A stretch of DNA of 64,000 bases. Origin: Cheiracanthium punctorium (Eukaryota; Arthropoda; Arachnida; Araneae; Cheiracanthiidae). Shown in pieces: positions 46,230-58,199 of this stretch; the first letter of the stretch is position 1, and each line of letters opens with the position of its first letter. A program made the position numbers and the translations under genes. The stretch covers positions 930,001 to 994,000 of the forward strand of contig JAWZYV010019969.1 of NCBI GenBank assembly GCA_038373885.1, given 5' to 3'. The notes under the pieces were generated by a model, which made no database searches, had not been told where the DNA came from, and saw only the letters and a program-made list of their open reading frames with translations.

Positions 46230-47390
46230 GTAAGTTGATTTTTAAGTATATATTAAGAATTTGTATTTTTTCTTAGCTAGATTTTTTTTATGTTATCTCA
46301 GGGACTACTAAAATAAGATGTAGTTCAAAACTGCTAATTATTTCTAAATAATGCGAAAATGAAATTTATAATTCAAATAAGCAAACTTGGAAACTATTAA
46401 TAAACAAGCAGACGGTATTTTTAATAAATAATTTACATACTGCATTGAAAAATGTGTCTACTTAAGTACTTAATTTCATATTACTCAAAACAACAGAAAA
46501 AAATAAGTATATTCTGTTATAGAAAGTTCCTTTCTTCTACTAAAGGATAATCATAAACTGTAAAAGTTCAGTAATATAAAATATTTACTTAAAGTAAGTA
46601 TCTTCTAATAATAAACATGGTTTATTAATACTTATTAGTTTCATATATAGTTTAGCACTAATCAACCTATTAAAAATAATCATTATTATATAAATTACCT
46701 TACATCACTGGGGCTCATTTTGCCAAAAATACTTAGTTAAAATCCAAAAAATACTTAGTTTTGCCAAAAGTACTTAGTTATTAAGTATAAACAAAATAAT
46801 TTGTTTGTATATGAAAATGTTTAATTATTTTGAAAAGAAAAGGTTTTTATGAAATTAACCGTTTATTTGTAGAATCAGCCAATATTTTAATTTCTTTTAA
46901 CGTATGTTGTTTACATTCTTCTTTAAAATAATATATAAAATCAAAAGGCAACTTTATTTTGTATTATGAAATAACTTAACAAAAAAATAAATTAAAACAT
47001 TTTTTTTAAAAAAGCATGTTGTATAACTTTATTTTTTTTTTCTCTCTCTTTTTTTAGCATTGCGTGAATGTTTATTTATAATCTTTGGTTCTGTAAAATT
47101 ATAAATTTTCTTGGCTTCTAAAATATTTTTGGAAAAAAAAAGAACATTGTCTAGTTGAGCCTAATATTTTGTTTAAAAAAATGTCTATGGTCTGACAAAC
47201 ATATAATAACACGTTTAAAAAAAGTAAAACATTGGTTGATGCATAAAAAAATAATACGGTTAATTTTCAAAAGAGCTTTCCTTCTTAAATTCATCAAATA
47301 TTTTGCTAATTAGGTATTTTTAATAAATTTAGTCCTAGTAGTGTAAAGTCATTTATATAATAATAATTATTATTACTTTAATTTGTTGAT
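46230..47390. other. Very AT-rich stretch
   Basis: A short local repeat of AATACTTAGTT (three times near 46725-46775) was seen; no gene. Confidence 0.6.
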
Positions 47391-47451
47391 TAATGCCCTA
47401 GAGAACTAACTACGGAGCTAATTAGGGTATTTTGGAAATAAATAAGGTGCT

Positions 47452-47716
47452 GGTCGGTTTTCGATATTTTGTCGTTGCCGATACCACACCAAAAACGTAA
47501 TGGTTTTGGTTCAAAAGTGGCACAAGGCTGGGCCGACGCCGTTATCGTTTTTGCCGACACCGAACCAGAACCACCCCATCCTTTCGGCCCGACAGACGCC
47601 CAGGCGGACGCAATTTTGTCGTTTTCGGTACCGCGTGAGCGATATCGCACCGGCACATTCTGCGCCGGCATGCCAGTGTCGGCCCAAAACTTATCCGATA
47701 GGACTGTGTTTGCTGG
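47452..47716 (-). repeat. GC-rich repeat with CCCAGCAAACACAG end, copy 2 (inverted)
   Basis: On the minus strand it starts with the same CCCAGCAAACACAG end as copy 1 at 41209, followed by similarly GC-rich sequence. Overlapping open frames on both strands reflect high GC content rather than genes. It abuts the right half of MITE N. Confidence 0.6.
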
Positions 47717-47880
47717 GAAGTATTTAATGCTGTACTTACATGTTGTTACATTCCACCGTTTTTATATTACAGTTGTCACAAAAATGCAGAAAGTCGTCAT
47801 TGTAACTGAATATGTATAAATATCACCAATTTGTCGAAGTATTGGGGGAGGTTAAAGTAGGAATCAACCTACTAAAATGA
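47717..47880 (+). mobile_element. Right half of MITE N
   Basis: It contains ATGCTGTACTTACATGTTG and ends GGTTAAAGTAGGAATCAAC, the MITE N right terminus. Confidence 0.7.
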
Positions 47881-47887
47881 ACAAATT

Positions 47888-48122
47888 ATGGATAATCGCG
47901 TTTTTAAAGAAATTGAAGACATTTAATTATCAAAAATAAAGTAAGTGGCAACATAAAATAAATAAAAAAGTAATGGAATACTGTACTTACATATTGTTTC
48001 AAATCGCCATCTTAATTCTAAACTACGGTTACCACATAAATACAAAAAATTGTCGTGGTAACTGCATATGTTTTTATCATCGCCCTTGGGCGAGAGCCGG
48101 GACTTTTAATGTAGAAATCAAC
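47888..48122 (+). mobile_element. MITE N, 5'-truncated copy
   Basis: The copy runs from GAACAAATTATGGATAATCG to the terminus TGTAGAAATCAAC and is followed by a GDFN-unit flank (GAGGAAAGACAAACACAGCA), the same junction as at 29733. Confidence 0.75.
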
Positions 48123-49099
48123 CGAGGAAAGACAAACACAGCACACCAGGCCGGCTTAAGGCTTGTGCGACCGCACGGATTTTTTTGAGAGGGGCACCGA
48201 AATGAGAAAAATGTTTAAAAAATAAGTGGTAAAATTTAAATGTTTATGTATCTTATGTATGTTTGAATGCAAATCACCATTTGAAAGAGTTTTATTTCAA
48301 CAAATTAATTTTGCTTGAAGGTTCAATAAAGAGACTAGCCTCAAGAAGCGTTTCGCTCCATTGTTTTGACTGAACTGAACAAATGTAGATACTGGGTCTT
48401 CTATCCTGTCTGTCGCGTCGGCTTGCAATGCCGACCGACCTGAAGGCAATTGTCAATTTTGAGAAGGGGCTGGGAGGCTTCAGCCCTCTCCCCCAAAAGA
48501 GATTGCTAAAGGTAACATTCTGCTTCATTATGCACTTTGAATATGTAAAGTGATCTTTTTTAATCACTTAGGCCTTCCAAAAGTTTTTACACTGGTTTAG
48601 ACTAAAATTTTGCTTCATTATATATTTGGTTTGGGTGAAATAAGTTTTTTCAAAATTTAACCCTCCCAAAAGAGAATTTCTGGATCCGCCACTGCCTGAG
48701 GGCAGACCTTAGGTTACGTGAAGAGTTAAGAGGCGTTGGATATTGTTGTCTCGTCAAAACAATAGTGTTTACTTGTTTCTGTTGTAAGATATTTAGTACA
48801 ACAAGTTCCAATAAAACTTTATCAGATCAAAGTGGCTACTGTGGCTGGAGGCACATTGAAACTATACTGAATCGTCATGAAACTTCTATTCACCTAAAAT
48901 GCTGTGAAAAATGAGTAGAGGCGGAAAAGAGACTAAGCACAGGTAAAACAATCGGCGATAAAACCAGAAAATAATTGTCCGAGAAAAAGAACGATGGCCA
49001 AATGTTCCTAAACGACTTCTTGCTATAACACAATTTTTTGCCCAGAACCAAATGATTTCCGAAGGACGAATGAAACTTTGTACATTAAAAAATCAATGG

Positions 49100-50500
49100 A
49101 AATTATTTAGGACATTTTGAACTAATTGCTCAATATGATCCTGTAATAAAAGAACATCTATCTAGACTAGAGTATTTGAAAATGAAAAACAAAGGTGTCT
49201 GTCATACTTCGAAAAACACATACAAAAGGAATTCTTGACTCTAATGGGAGATAAAGTAAGAAGAATAGTAAGTAGAATTAAAACAGCCAAATGCTATGCA
49301 TTGATTCTCTACTGCAGACAGGATTTAAGTAGGAAAGAACAGCTTTCGGTTATTTTGAGGTATGTTTATGAAACAAAACAGCAAAAATATGAAATTTGCG
49401 AAAGTTTCCCAGATTTCATTGAAATAACATATACTTCAGGAAAAGGAATGTCGGAAACCGTCTTAAAAAACTGCAGGAGTACGACTTGGATATTTCTAAT
49501 TGCAGAGCCCAAGGGTGCGATAATGGGGCAAATATGAAAGGTAAACACTAAGGACTGAAAAAAAAATATTAGAAAAATATAAGAGAGCCTTTTTGTACCA
49601 TGCACCTGTCATAGCCTAAACTAGGTACTGAGCGATGCTGCAAAATCATCAGTGCCAACAGTTACTCTTTCTGGTACAATTCAGCGATTGTTTGTGTTTT
49701 TTAGATCATCGGGAAAAAGTTGGAGCAAATTGTTAGAGAGACTGTCGCTGTCAGATGAGGCATCATCATTATTTGGGGCTTCTCTTACATTAAACGACCT
49801 TTGTGCAACTCGCTGGGAAGTACGAATTGAATCGCTGAAAGCCATAAGATATCAGATTGTGCAAATACGACAGGCACTTTGGGACCTGCGTGAGGACGCA
49901 TCATTTGAAGATTAAGTAAGATGTGAGGCAAATTCCTTCTGCGAAGCTATAGAGGATTTTGTCTGCTTAGTGTCACTGATTGCATGAAATGATGTCCTGT
50001 TTGAAATAAAAATCGCTAGCAAAATGTTGCAAAGAACGTGAATATACCTCAAGCTGTATCTATTTTGAAGTCCTTCTAAAAGATACAGCTTGAGGTATAT
50101 TACATACAGGTACGATGAGGATATATATTAGATGAGGTATATTAGATATATAGATCAGCTCTAGGTATCTATTTTGAATTCGTATTTTTATTTTATTTTA
50201 TGTCTTTATGGCGGGTTTTCGCGAAATCGGATTTTTTAGTTTTTTTAGTGAAAGCGAAAGAGTTGGCTGAAGATTTCACCTTCTAAAAGTGGTGGGTCAC
50301 CCCTATCCAGAAGTGGAAGGAAAATTCAAAACACAGCGGGGTAGAAGGAAAAAGAAGCAGTTTGATAATGAGGCCGATGACGGAGCACCGATTGATCCCC
50401 AAGAGCGTTTCAGAGTTGATTTTCCTAGTAATTCATATTGGTTTTAGCTTTTGATTTTTAGTCGCTACAAAATGTCATTTTTAGGTATGACGTTCCCACT
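49100..50500 (+). pseudogene. ZMYM1-like (DUF4371) hAT transposase, degraded
   Basis: Across several frames the plus strand reads ELIAQYDPVIKEHLSRLEYL, MGDKVRRIVSRIKTAKCYAL, LSRKEQLSVILRYVYETKQQ, FIEITYTSGKGMSETVLKN, then GCDNGANMKGKH, then TVTLSGTIQRLFVFFRSSGK and LCATRWEVRIESLKAIRYQI. These match in order the DUF4371 and DDE regions of ZMYM1-type hAT proteins. Where relatives have a DCTPD-like motif this copy reads YCRQD, so a catalytic aspartate seems lost. The N-terminal zinc finger and the C-terminal ERSF dimerisation domain were not identified; multiple frameshifts and stops are present. Confidence 0.88.
50041..50101. repeat. Hairpin, 21-bp perfect stem, inside hAT L
   Basis: The arms 50041-50061 and 50081-50101 are exact complements (CTCAAGCTGTATCT core) with a 19-base loop. 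It interrupts the transposase remnant and is followed by GATGAGGTATATTAGATATA-like partial repeats. Confidence 0.92.
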
Positions 50501-50606
50501 AGTTTCAATTATAAAACACACACTAGTTTCTTGTATCAATTTTTACTGTAAGGGGCGTCAAAACTCATTCTTGCACACACAGAATTTTGCTCTTAGGCTG
50601 GCCCTG

Positions 50607-50920
50607 CAGCACACTCACGGATTATGATGCAGATTCCAAATAGTATTTAAAACGGTGAAGTATAGTAAGTTGGAGTATGCTTGGCGAAGATTGTAAAACA
50701 GTTTTAGACGGCGATTTTAAGATCGATTTCGATTCCAAAGATGAGTTTTATGGAACAAGGGAGAAAAATACGGTACTCTTATGAATAATGATACACTTTC
50801 CAACTTAATAGAATGATGAAGGCAAATAGGGAAGATGCATGAATTATGATAAGATTTTAATATATAGCACTTAAGTGCATATTTAAAATCTGAAAGTGTT
50901 TCAGATTTTCATACTTTTTT
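50607..50920 (+). repeat. Composite repeat J piece: GDFN unit and F segment
   Basis: The GDFN unit motif is at about 50700, reading GDFKIDFDSKDEFYGTRE in frame after a short stop-containing stretch. The F segment with TTTTAATATATAGCACTT follows to 50920. Together with 47717-48146 this is one J copy split by hAT L. Confidence 0.7.
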
Positions 50921-50924
50921 ATTA

Positions 50925-52600
50925 TTTTTTCATATTATTAACTAAACTGAAAATACAAAAAAATTGCAAATACATGCCATTAATTGTTCTCCTTATTTTT
51001 CTGGCACTAATTAAAAGATAAAAATCTGCTATTCAAAATCACAGAATTTTCTTCTAAAAGCAAATTTTTGTTTCAACAAAGCACTTTGCTCAATTTTCTT
51101 CTTCTTAGATAAAGAGAAGGGGAGGAGATTCCCAGTATATGAGATTATGAAAAATTTACAAACAAACAAACAAAAACAAAATAAAATAAAATAAAATAAA
51201 ATAAATCTGAAAATACAGAGCAGGACTTTCTATCGCATATTTTGCAAACTTTTCGAACAAAATATGGAATACATTGGATTCCTGTATGTGAAACATTACT
51301 CAATATTTCAAAAAGCTCCACTAAGTACTTTTGCAGATATATCATTTGCAAGAGAATAAAGCCCGTTGTGGAGGTAATTACAACGGGCGATAGAAAAAAA
51401 GAGCATGTGAAAAAATATGTCTACGCTCAGTATGTTTAATCCTTGTCCACTTAAAATAAATATCTTCACATTCAATTTTTATTATATACCGAAATGGGAA
51501 TTGCATACTCTGCACAAACTTTTTGCATTCGAAAGATTTCGATGTTTGGTGGGAACGTCATCTAATATGTCAGTGCATCATGTAGAGAAAATCAATTCAT
51601 TTTTGAAAATATGTTAAAGGAGTTAATCTCAAAAAACCGTTTTACGCGAACTGGAATCGTACTTTTCCCTTGAAATCCTGATAACCTTGACTTCTACATT
51701 ACTTGCGACACCTAATTTTGTCACGTCAGTTATAAGCTTTCTTTTATTCTCGGAAATAGAATGGAGCTAAAAATAGTGAAAAATCGTTTCGGGTGAATTG
51801 TTATTAGAAAAAAAAATAAATTATGTTAAGAGATGAGGAAAAGTGAATATGAGCAAATTTAAAGATTTTCATTTGCACATGCTATCTCTGCAATCTATGG
51901 TGTTGCGATTAAATCAACTTCAGAATTCAAAATCTATTTTTTGTATTTTAAAGCCAATAAAAATTTTTGAGAAAATGGAAAAATAAAATAAAAGGGATTC
52001 AAATATATTTCACTATTAATTGTCAAAGTTCATTGTTAAGAAATAACGCAACAAACATAATTTATAAATTATATAATTATCAGGAAAAGCCGCATTTACA
52101 AAACCGCTCTCACCGCTCGTGTACAGAAACTTCAGAAATGAGGGATTTTTAAGTTTTTGAACTGTTTCATTCCGTACGTGATAGTGAAAAAAAAATTGTT
52201 GATGGATTCCGGGTTCTATGTTGATTTGTCTAGACATGATCTCTTCTAGCGCACCCTAAAATATTTTACAAGAGTTCTGAATAACACTGTATATATGCTT
52301 AGCTTAGAATAAGCGCAAGAGTGCATCTGAAAAATAAATTGTTTAAATCTACTAATGATATTTTCCCTTGGACCTATGAAATGTGGTGATAAATAAAGAT
52401 ACTTTCAGTGTGGACCGTTGACTGAAAATATTATTAATGTTAAATATCAAAATTTGAAATTTTAAACGCCATGCTAAAAAACTCATGATTCTCAGTCGAC
52501 GGTTTATGCTGAAATTAAGATAAATTCATCTTCAGCTTTTCAACCTGTTTCTATTTCATGTATATTTATTTTTAGAAATTCATTTATATTAAATTGTATC
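50925..52600. other. AT-rich stretch with no recognised feature
   Basis: A (TAAAA)n run is at about 51177-51206. No gene is supported. Confidence 0.55.
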
Positions 52601-52606
52601 AGGTAA

Positions 52607-53045
52607 TGCTACTAATATTATAAATGTTAATGTTTGTATGTATGTTTTTTACTCTTGTTTTTTACGCAGAAACGGTTTGACGGATTTGGATAAAATTTGG
52701 AATAAAGACAATTGATGTCCTGGATTAACATATAGGCTACTTTTTATCGCACAAAAAAAACCACTGTTCCTATTATATACATAAAAAACCATCATTAATA
52801 AAAAAATAATGCAATTGAGTTTTTATTTTACTGGACGGAGGTCGACAGATGGCGCAAATTTATAGAATACACAGTGTTTTTTAAATAAATTCATTATATC
52901 GTCTACTATGCCTGGATAAAGAATACACCTGATTAAGTTTTTTCCTTCTGACGTGGATTTACAAGCAGACTTCGGACCAAGGAAACAAATCCGAAATACA
53001 TGTTACACAAACAAACAAATTAAAAATAAGTTTATGAAATTTTAT
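52607..53045 (+). mobile_element. Helitron-like 5' segment G, copy 1
   Basis: It starts CTACTAATATTATAAATGTT and contains AGAAACGGTTTGACGGATTT, a signature of a very common arthropod repeat often annotated as Helitron 5' ends. It runs directly into an F segment at 53050, as does copy 2 at 57412. No Rep/helicase coding or CTRR hairpin end was identified. Confidence 0.55.
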
Positions 53046-53049
53046 TCAG

Positions 53050-54790
53050 TTCGAAATGTGCATTTTTCTGTGCATCTTTTTCCCCATTTTATTTCTATTG
53101 TGTTACATTCAGAAAAAGTTTGTTAGAAATATCAATTTTAATTTTGTTTAATCACACTAATGGATAATGATACACTTTCCAACTTAATTGAAAAAGGAAA
53201 AAAAAATAGGGAAGACACATGGAATATGATACGCTTTTAATATATAGCACTTAAGTGCGTATTTAAAATATGGAAGTGTTTCAGATTTTCTTACTTGTTT
53301 TTTTTTTCCTTTCCGTTTTTTGATAAAGGCCAATATATCCAGAAGATAGAAGCTCTTCAGAAACAGGATTCTCTCCGGACAAGATTTATTAAGATGGCCA
53401 TCCATCTGGTCGCCGGAGGCGGCTAGCAGTACATAAAATGTTCTTACTTCTTTCATTTTTAATTACATTGATTTTTTATCCGTCTCTGATAAAAATTCTC
53501 AGAAAATTGAAAAGATTTTGTACTTGTATGAGTCCATGCATACCTATCCATTCTTCAATTCTTTTGATGTTATGGTGATGCAGATTTGTTGAGCAGTACA
53601 AACATTACATCAAAGCTGCAACTCAAATCTTAGAACCTCATGTCTAATAAATGCTTTTGAATTTTCAAAACAATTGGGTTAATGTCTGAATCGCTTGATT
53701 AAACATGGCAGAAGTAAATAGATGTGAGAATTAGTTTTTCCAACGTTGTAAAAACAAGGCTAATACATGTGAGTGGGTATTCTGTTTTCCAGAGTTATAT
53801 CGTAAGATTATGTAGGTGGGAAGTAATCGTTCCAGTGCCCATGAAAGGGTTAAAATAATGTAATGTGAGTAAATATCATCCTTTAACATAATATTTTTGT
53901 TGTTAATTTTAAAAAGGTTTAAAGCACAAACATATAAATAACATACAATTGTTAACTAACTAATGAACATGCTTTCCGACTCATGCCTTACGTGCCGGTG
54001 CCAATTGCTGGAGCACAAAGTGTCAATCACTGTAGCCAAAATTTACTGGTGTTGACAACATGACAGCATATAAACGAGATTTTGAAAATTCTGTAATAAA
54101 TTATACTGTATACCAATTTTGAAAGTTAACTTAAGTTCCCAAAACAAAATGTTTGTTTCAGGGCGGTTTTGGTAATCAGCAATTACTAGTAAATTTTTAT
54201 ATTGATCTTAAACTGTCAATTACTGCTCCAACTAACGTATATTGTTTATGTATAAATTTATTTTTCTAAATTGTACATGTTTTTCATATAAACAAAAGTT
54301 CTTTTTTCACCAACGGCGTAAAAAAAAATCACAGAAATACACACACATACACAAAAAAATTTTTTAATAATCCAAATTTGAAATTTACTGGCCCTATCGT
54401 ATTTCAGGTAGAAATAATAGATTTATGATTGATTTCATGAACATTCTTGAATTATAAAAAGTAAGGATATAAAATGAATTTTGATAAATATTATTTACCA
54501 GAGAATAATAAATCTGTCAAAAATGAAGAGTTCAGTTTAATGATGTATGCATAAACCACCAGAAATTGGATTCATTTCATTAGTAAATTAAAATTTACAA
54601 ACGAAAGCTTGATCAAAATAAGTAAATAACACCACAAAAACAATACTGAAAAGTATTATTTGAATTTAAAAAAATTCTCCGTCAGGCTCGCAATCTAAAA
54701 TAGCGGTGGCTGTCGTGAAGCAATTGTAAGTAACGTTAAAATGGTCGGGATTAAACTCTGGCTCGCTCGTTGCAGGAAGTAAGTGTAAGG
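53050..54790 (+). repeat. F segment and module X, copy 2
   Basis: The F segment (53050-53345) is followed by module X with the exon-like frame at 53346-53427 (ALQKQDSLRTRFIKMAIHLV then AGGG-stop), GTGCCGGTGCCAATTGCTGG near 53991 and a diverged end. The minus-strand 90-codon frame here is a shadow. Confidence 0.75.
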
Positions 54791-54944
54791 ATAGAACAGG
54801 AGCGCTTGAAAACTTATAAACATCACAAGTTGTTTCTTTTTTCTTTGCTGAGACGGTGTTTCCTAAGATGCATTAGTAAAGCAATAGCGAATTTTTTTAA
54901 GAAGCAGTTTTCATAAACTCTCTATTTATTTTTTGTCTATCGTA

Positions 54945-57240
54945 AATTTTTAGCACTAGGGTTCTATTTCGTTCACCCCCAGATTTTTGTCTACGCGACT
55001 TAGTTGAAATTAACTATTAGGAAGGAGATCTTATCTAGTGTGCTTTGCAGATAATGTGAAGATGGGGGGGGGGGAATTAAAATCCTGAAAGTATTGCTTG
55101 CCATTTTTGATAATTGATCGCCAAGCTTGCTGCCATTAATAACTTTAAAACCGAACAAAAGTTGACGATATCTTCCGAATGTGGCTAGAAACTAGATAAG
55201 TATAGTTGGAATATGCCTGGCAAAGATTGTAAAATAGTGTTAGTAGGAGATTTAAAAATAGATTTCGATTCCAAACATGCGTTCTATGGAACAAGAAATT
55301 GTTGATTTTTTTAACGCCCCTCCACTATCGCCAACCTATAACATCGCCGCACTTCGTCGAGCTTTGCAATCGGGGATCTCTAGGAGTTATGCACAAGTTT
55401 CAACGCTCCCAAAGGACACATCGAATATGATACGCTTTTAATATATAGCACTTAAGTGCGTATTTAAAATATGGAAGTGTTTCATTTTCTTACTTGTTTT
55501 TTTTTTTTTTCCTTTCCATTTTTTGATAAATGCCAATATATCCAGAAGCCAGAAGCTCTTCAGAAACAGGATTCTCTCCGGACAAGATTTTTTAAGATGG
55601 CCATCCAACTGGTCGCCGGAGGCGGCTAGTAGTACATAAAATGTTCTTTCTTCTGTCATTTTGAATTACATTGATTTTTTATCCGTTTCTGATAATAATT
55701 CTTAGGAAATTGAAAAGAATTTGTATTTCTATAATATATGCTATGGTAATATCTTAGTCAAGATTTCTTTCTTATATGAAAGTGGTATTCTTTTATTAAT
55801 ATTATTAATATGCAATACTGTCTAGTTTATTTTTATTTTTTTTTTTTTTTTTTTACGTAATGTAATGTGAGTAAATATCATCCTTTAACATATTATTTTT
55901 GCTGTTAATTTTTAAAAGGTTTACAACGCAAACATATAAATAATATACAATTATTAACTAATCAATGAACATGTTTTTCGACTCATCTCTTATGTGCCGG
56001 TGCCAAATACTGGAGCACGAAGTGTGAATCACTGAAGCCAAATTTACTGGTGTAAACCATGACAACATATAAACTAAGAAATTTTAAATATTCTGTAATT
56101 AATTATACTGTACACCAATTTTGAAAGTTCACTTAAGTTCTCAAAACAAAATGTTTGTTTCAGAGCAGTTTTGGTAATCAGCAATTACTAGTAAATTTTT
56201 ATATTGCTGTTAAAGTTTCAATTCTGCTGCAGTTAACGTATTTTCTTTATTTATAGATTTAGTTTTCTAAATTGGACGTATTTTACAGGTAAAATAAGGG
56301 TTCCTTTTTCACCAACGGCGTAAAAAATTAATAGAAAAGAGTAATAGAAATACAGAAACACACACACACACAAAAATCCATATTTGAAATTTACTGCCCT
56401 AATGGTATTTTGAGGTAAAAATAATAGATTTATGATTGATTTAATCAACATTTTTTGTATGAAAAAAAAAGGATATAAAATGAATTTTGATAAATATTAT
56501 TTGCTAGAGAATAATAAATCTTTCAAAAATCTAGAGTTCATTTTAATAATACTTGTACAAACTACTAGAATTTGAATTGACTTCATAAGTGAATTAAGTT
56601 TAGGAACAAAGGAGTTATTCATATAAACAATACACACCACAAAAACAGTACAGAAAATTTGTATTTGAAATTTAAAGTTTTTCAACTGCGGAGGGCTAGA
56701 TATGCGTCTTGCCTAATATAACTAGTCAGCCGCGGTATCTCCATTATTTCAAGTATCAAAGGTACCTTTACGGGGGAGATGAATTCTCATTCGCCCGCCG
56801 CACCGACCGTAAAGTAATTCTGGACATTAGGCGAAAAATCAAACAATTTAATATTGCATTTTTACTGTTCTATTTGCAAACTAAAAAAATATTTCCAATA
56901 AACTAATTTTTAACATTATTACCCGAAGATAATACCTTGGATTTAAAGAATAAACTAGCTGTTCTGTTGGTGGACAATTTAATAAAAAGACAGTAACTTG
57001 TTAATTTCTGAACAAATTTAATGCTGTGATATGTTAATGTTGTTTATGCACCCCTAATAAATGACAAAAACACCCAAAAACGTATCTTAGAAAATAAAAG
57101 ATAATTTCAAGATTTTTTGAATCACGAAAATCGCTAACAAATCTAATAAATCCCGTATACTGCAGAGAGTTTCAGCATTTATAATGTGGTTTCAGTTCTT
57201 GCCTAAACCTGCCTATTCAAACGACATTCCCAATTAATGC
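54945..57240 (+). mobile_element. Composite repeat J, copy 3
   Basis: This is the most continuous copy: head (54945-55195), GDFN unit with VLVGDLKIDFDSKHAFYGTR (about 55195-55295), truncated MITE N (55295-55420), F (55425-55555) and module X (55555-57220), including the exon-like frames near 55553 and 56755. It would be the best template for a consensus. Neither end shows an obvious terminal repeat. Confidence 0.65.
56755..56906 (+). pseudogene. Exon-like reading frame SFARRTDRKVILDIRRKIK, copy 3
   Basis: The frame reads YLYGGDEFSFARRTDRKVIL, then DIRRKIKQFNIAFLLFYLQT and stops at 56906. It is the counterpart of 40625-40735. A TTATTTCAAG stretch at about 56740 could be a splice acceptor. The protein is unrecognised. 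Confidence 0.35.
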
Positions 57241-57411
57241 TAAGTAACTCTCCAACCTCTACGGAATATTGTTAACGGATTTTGCGATATGATATCTAAG
57301 TGAAGATTTGAAAGAAATATTGAAAAACTTTGCTATTTTGAAAAAGTGGTAGATCATATTCTGTAAAGGTTGGAGATTCTGTTATAAATCATTACAATTA
57401 AATCCCTCTGA

Positions 57412-58010
57412 AATCCTACTAAGATTATAAATGTCAATGTTTGTATGTATGTTTTTTACTCTTTCAACCTGAAACGGTTTGACGGATTTGGATGAAATTT
57501 GGAATAAAGACAGTTAAAGTCCTGGATTAACATATTGGCTACTTTTCATCGCACAAAAAACACTTTTCCTATTATATACAAAAAACTATCTTTAATCAGA
57601 AAAAATTCAATTGAGTTTTTATTTTACAGGGCAGTCGACAGATGGCACAAATTTATAAAATACTGAGTTTTTTAATAAATAAATTCATTATATCGTCTGC
57701 TGTGCAAGGATAAAGTATACACCTGAATAAGTTTTGCCTTCTGACGTGGATTTATAAGCGGACTCTGGCCCAAGTACACAAATCCGAATTACATGTTACA
57801 CAAACAAATTAAAAGTAAGTTGTTGAAATTTTATTCAGTTCGAAATGTGCATTTTCTGTGCAACTTTTCCCCCATTTTATTTCTATTGTGTAACATTCAG
57901 AAAAAGGATGTTAAAAATATCAATTTTAATTTTGTTTAATCACACTCATGGATAATGATACACTTTCCAACTTAATAAGGGAAAAAATAAGGGAAGACGC
58001 ATGGAATATG
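57412..58010 (+). mobile_element. Helitron-like 5' segment G and F segment, copy 2
   Basis: It starts TCCTACTAAGATTATAAATG, with GAAACGGTTTGACGGATTTG following, and passes into the F segment at about 57845. F is cut at about 58010 where the sequence changes. The G-F junction is the same as in copy 1. Confidence 0.55.
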
Positions 58011-58059
58011 ATTCACAAGGGTCCCCTTGTGGCAACATCTTGCTTGTTTATCTCTTTTC

Positions 58060-58190
58060 AGTTCCCTGTGTTGCTTGCGACGAAGGGCTTGGACTGATGA
58101 AGGCCAAAACAGTTTTTGGTTGAAACGTGCATATCTGCTTACCTATAACATCTTATGGGTGTTTTTAACAAAGTTTTTATTTACTTTACG
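58060..58190 (+). ncRNA. Hammerhead-like core, possible Penelope-like remnant
   Basis: CTGATGA at 58094-58100 is followed by a possible stem of about 8 bp (GGCCAAAA with TTTTGGTT, two G-U pairs) and GAAA at 58122-58125. That is the conserved core order of a hammerhead ribozyme, as found in Penelope-like retroelements. I could not find a convincing stem III or a cleavage triplet, so self-cleavage is unproven and the match may be ancestral decay or chance. Confidence 0.3.
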
Positions 58191-58199
58191 CTTTAGGCA

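Larger units (their letters stand above)
48147..50606 (+). mobile_element. Complete hAT element, family L
   Basis: The termini are CAGGCCGGCTTAAGGC and, on the minus strand, CAGGGCCAGCCTAAGAGC. The 8-bp target duplication CAGCACAC is exact at 48139-48146 and 50607-50614. The 2460-bp body carries a ZMYM1-type transposase remnant. It inserted within a GDFN unit of repeat J. Intact duplication but degraded coding suggests the element was already defective, or has decayed with the duplication preserved by chance. Confidence 0.93.

Noticed and set aside
47390..47819. Three overlapping frames of 75-116 codons
   Set aside because: They lie in a GC-rich repeat related to 41209-41400; high GC content explains the lack of stops.
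53184..53456. Minus-strand 90-codon frame, with a counterpart at 55438-55659
   Set aside because: Similarity between the two only reflects duplicated DNA; the opposite strand has a better exon-like frame, and no motif supports this one.
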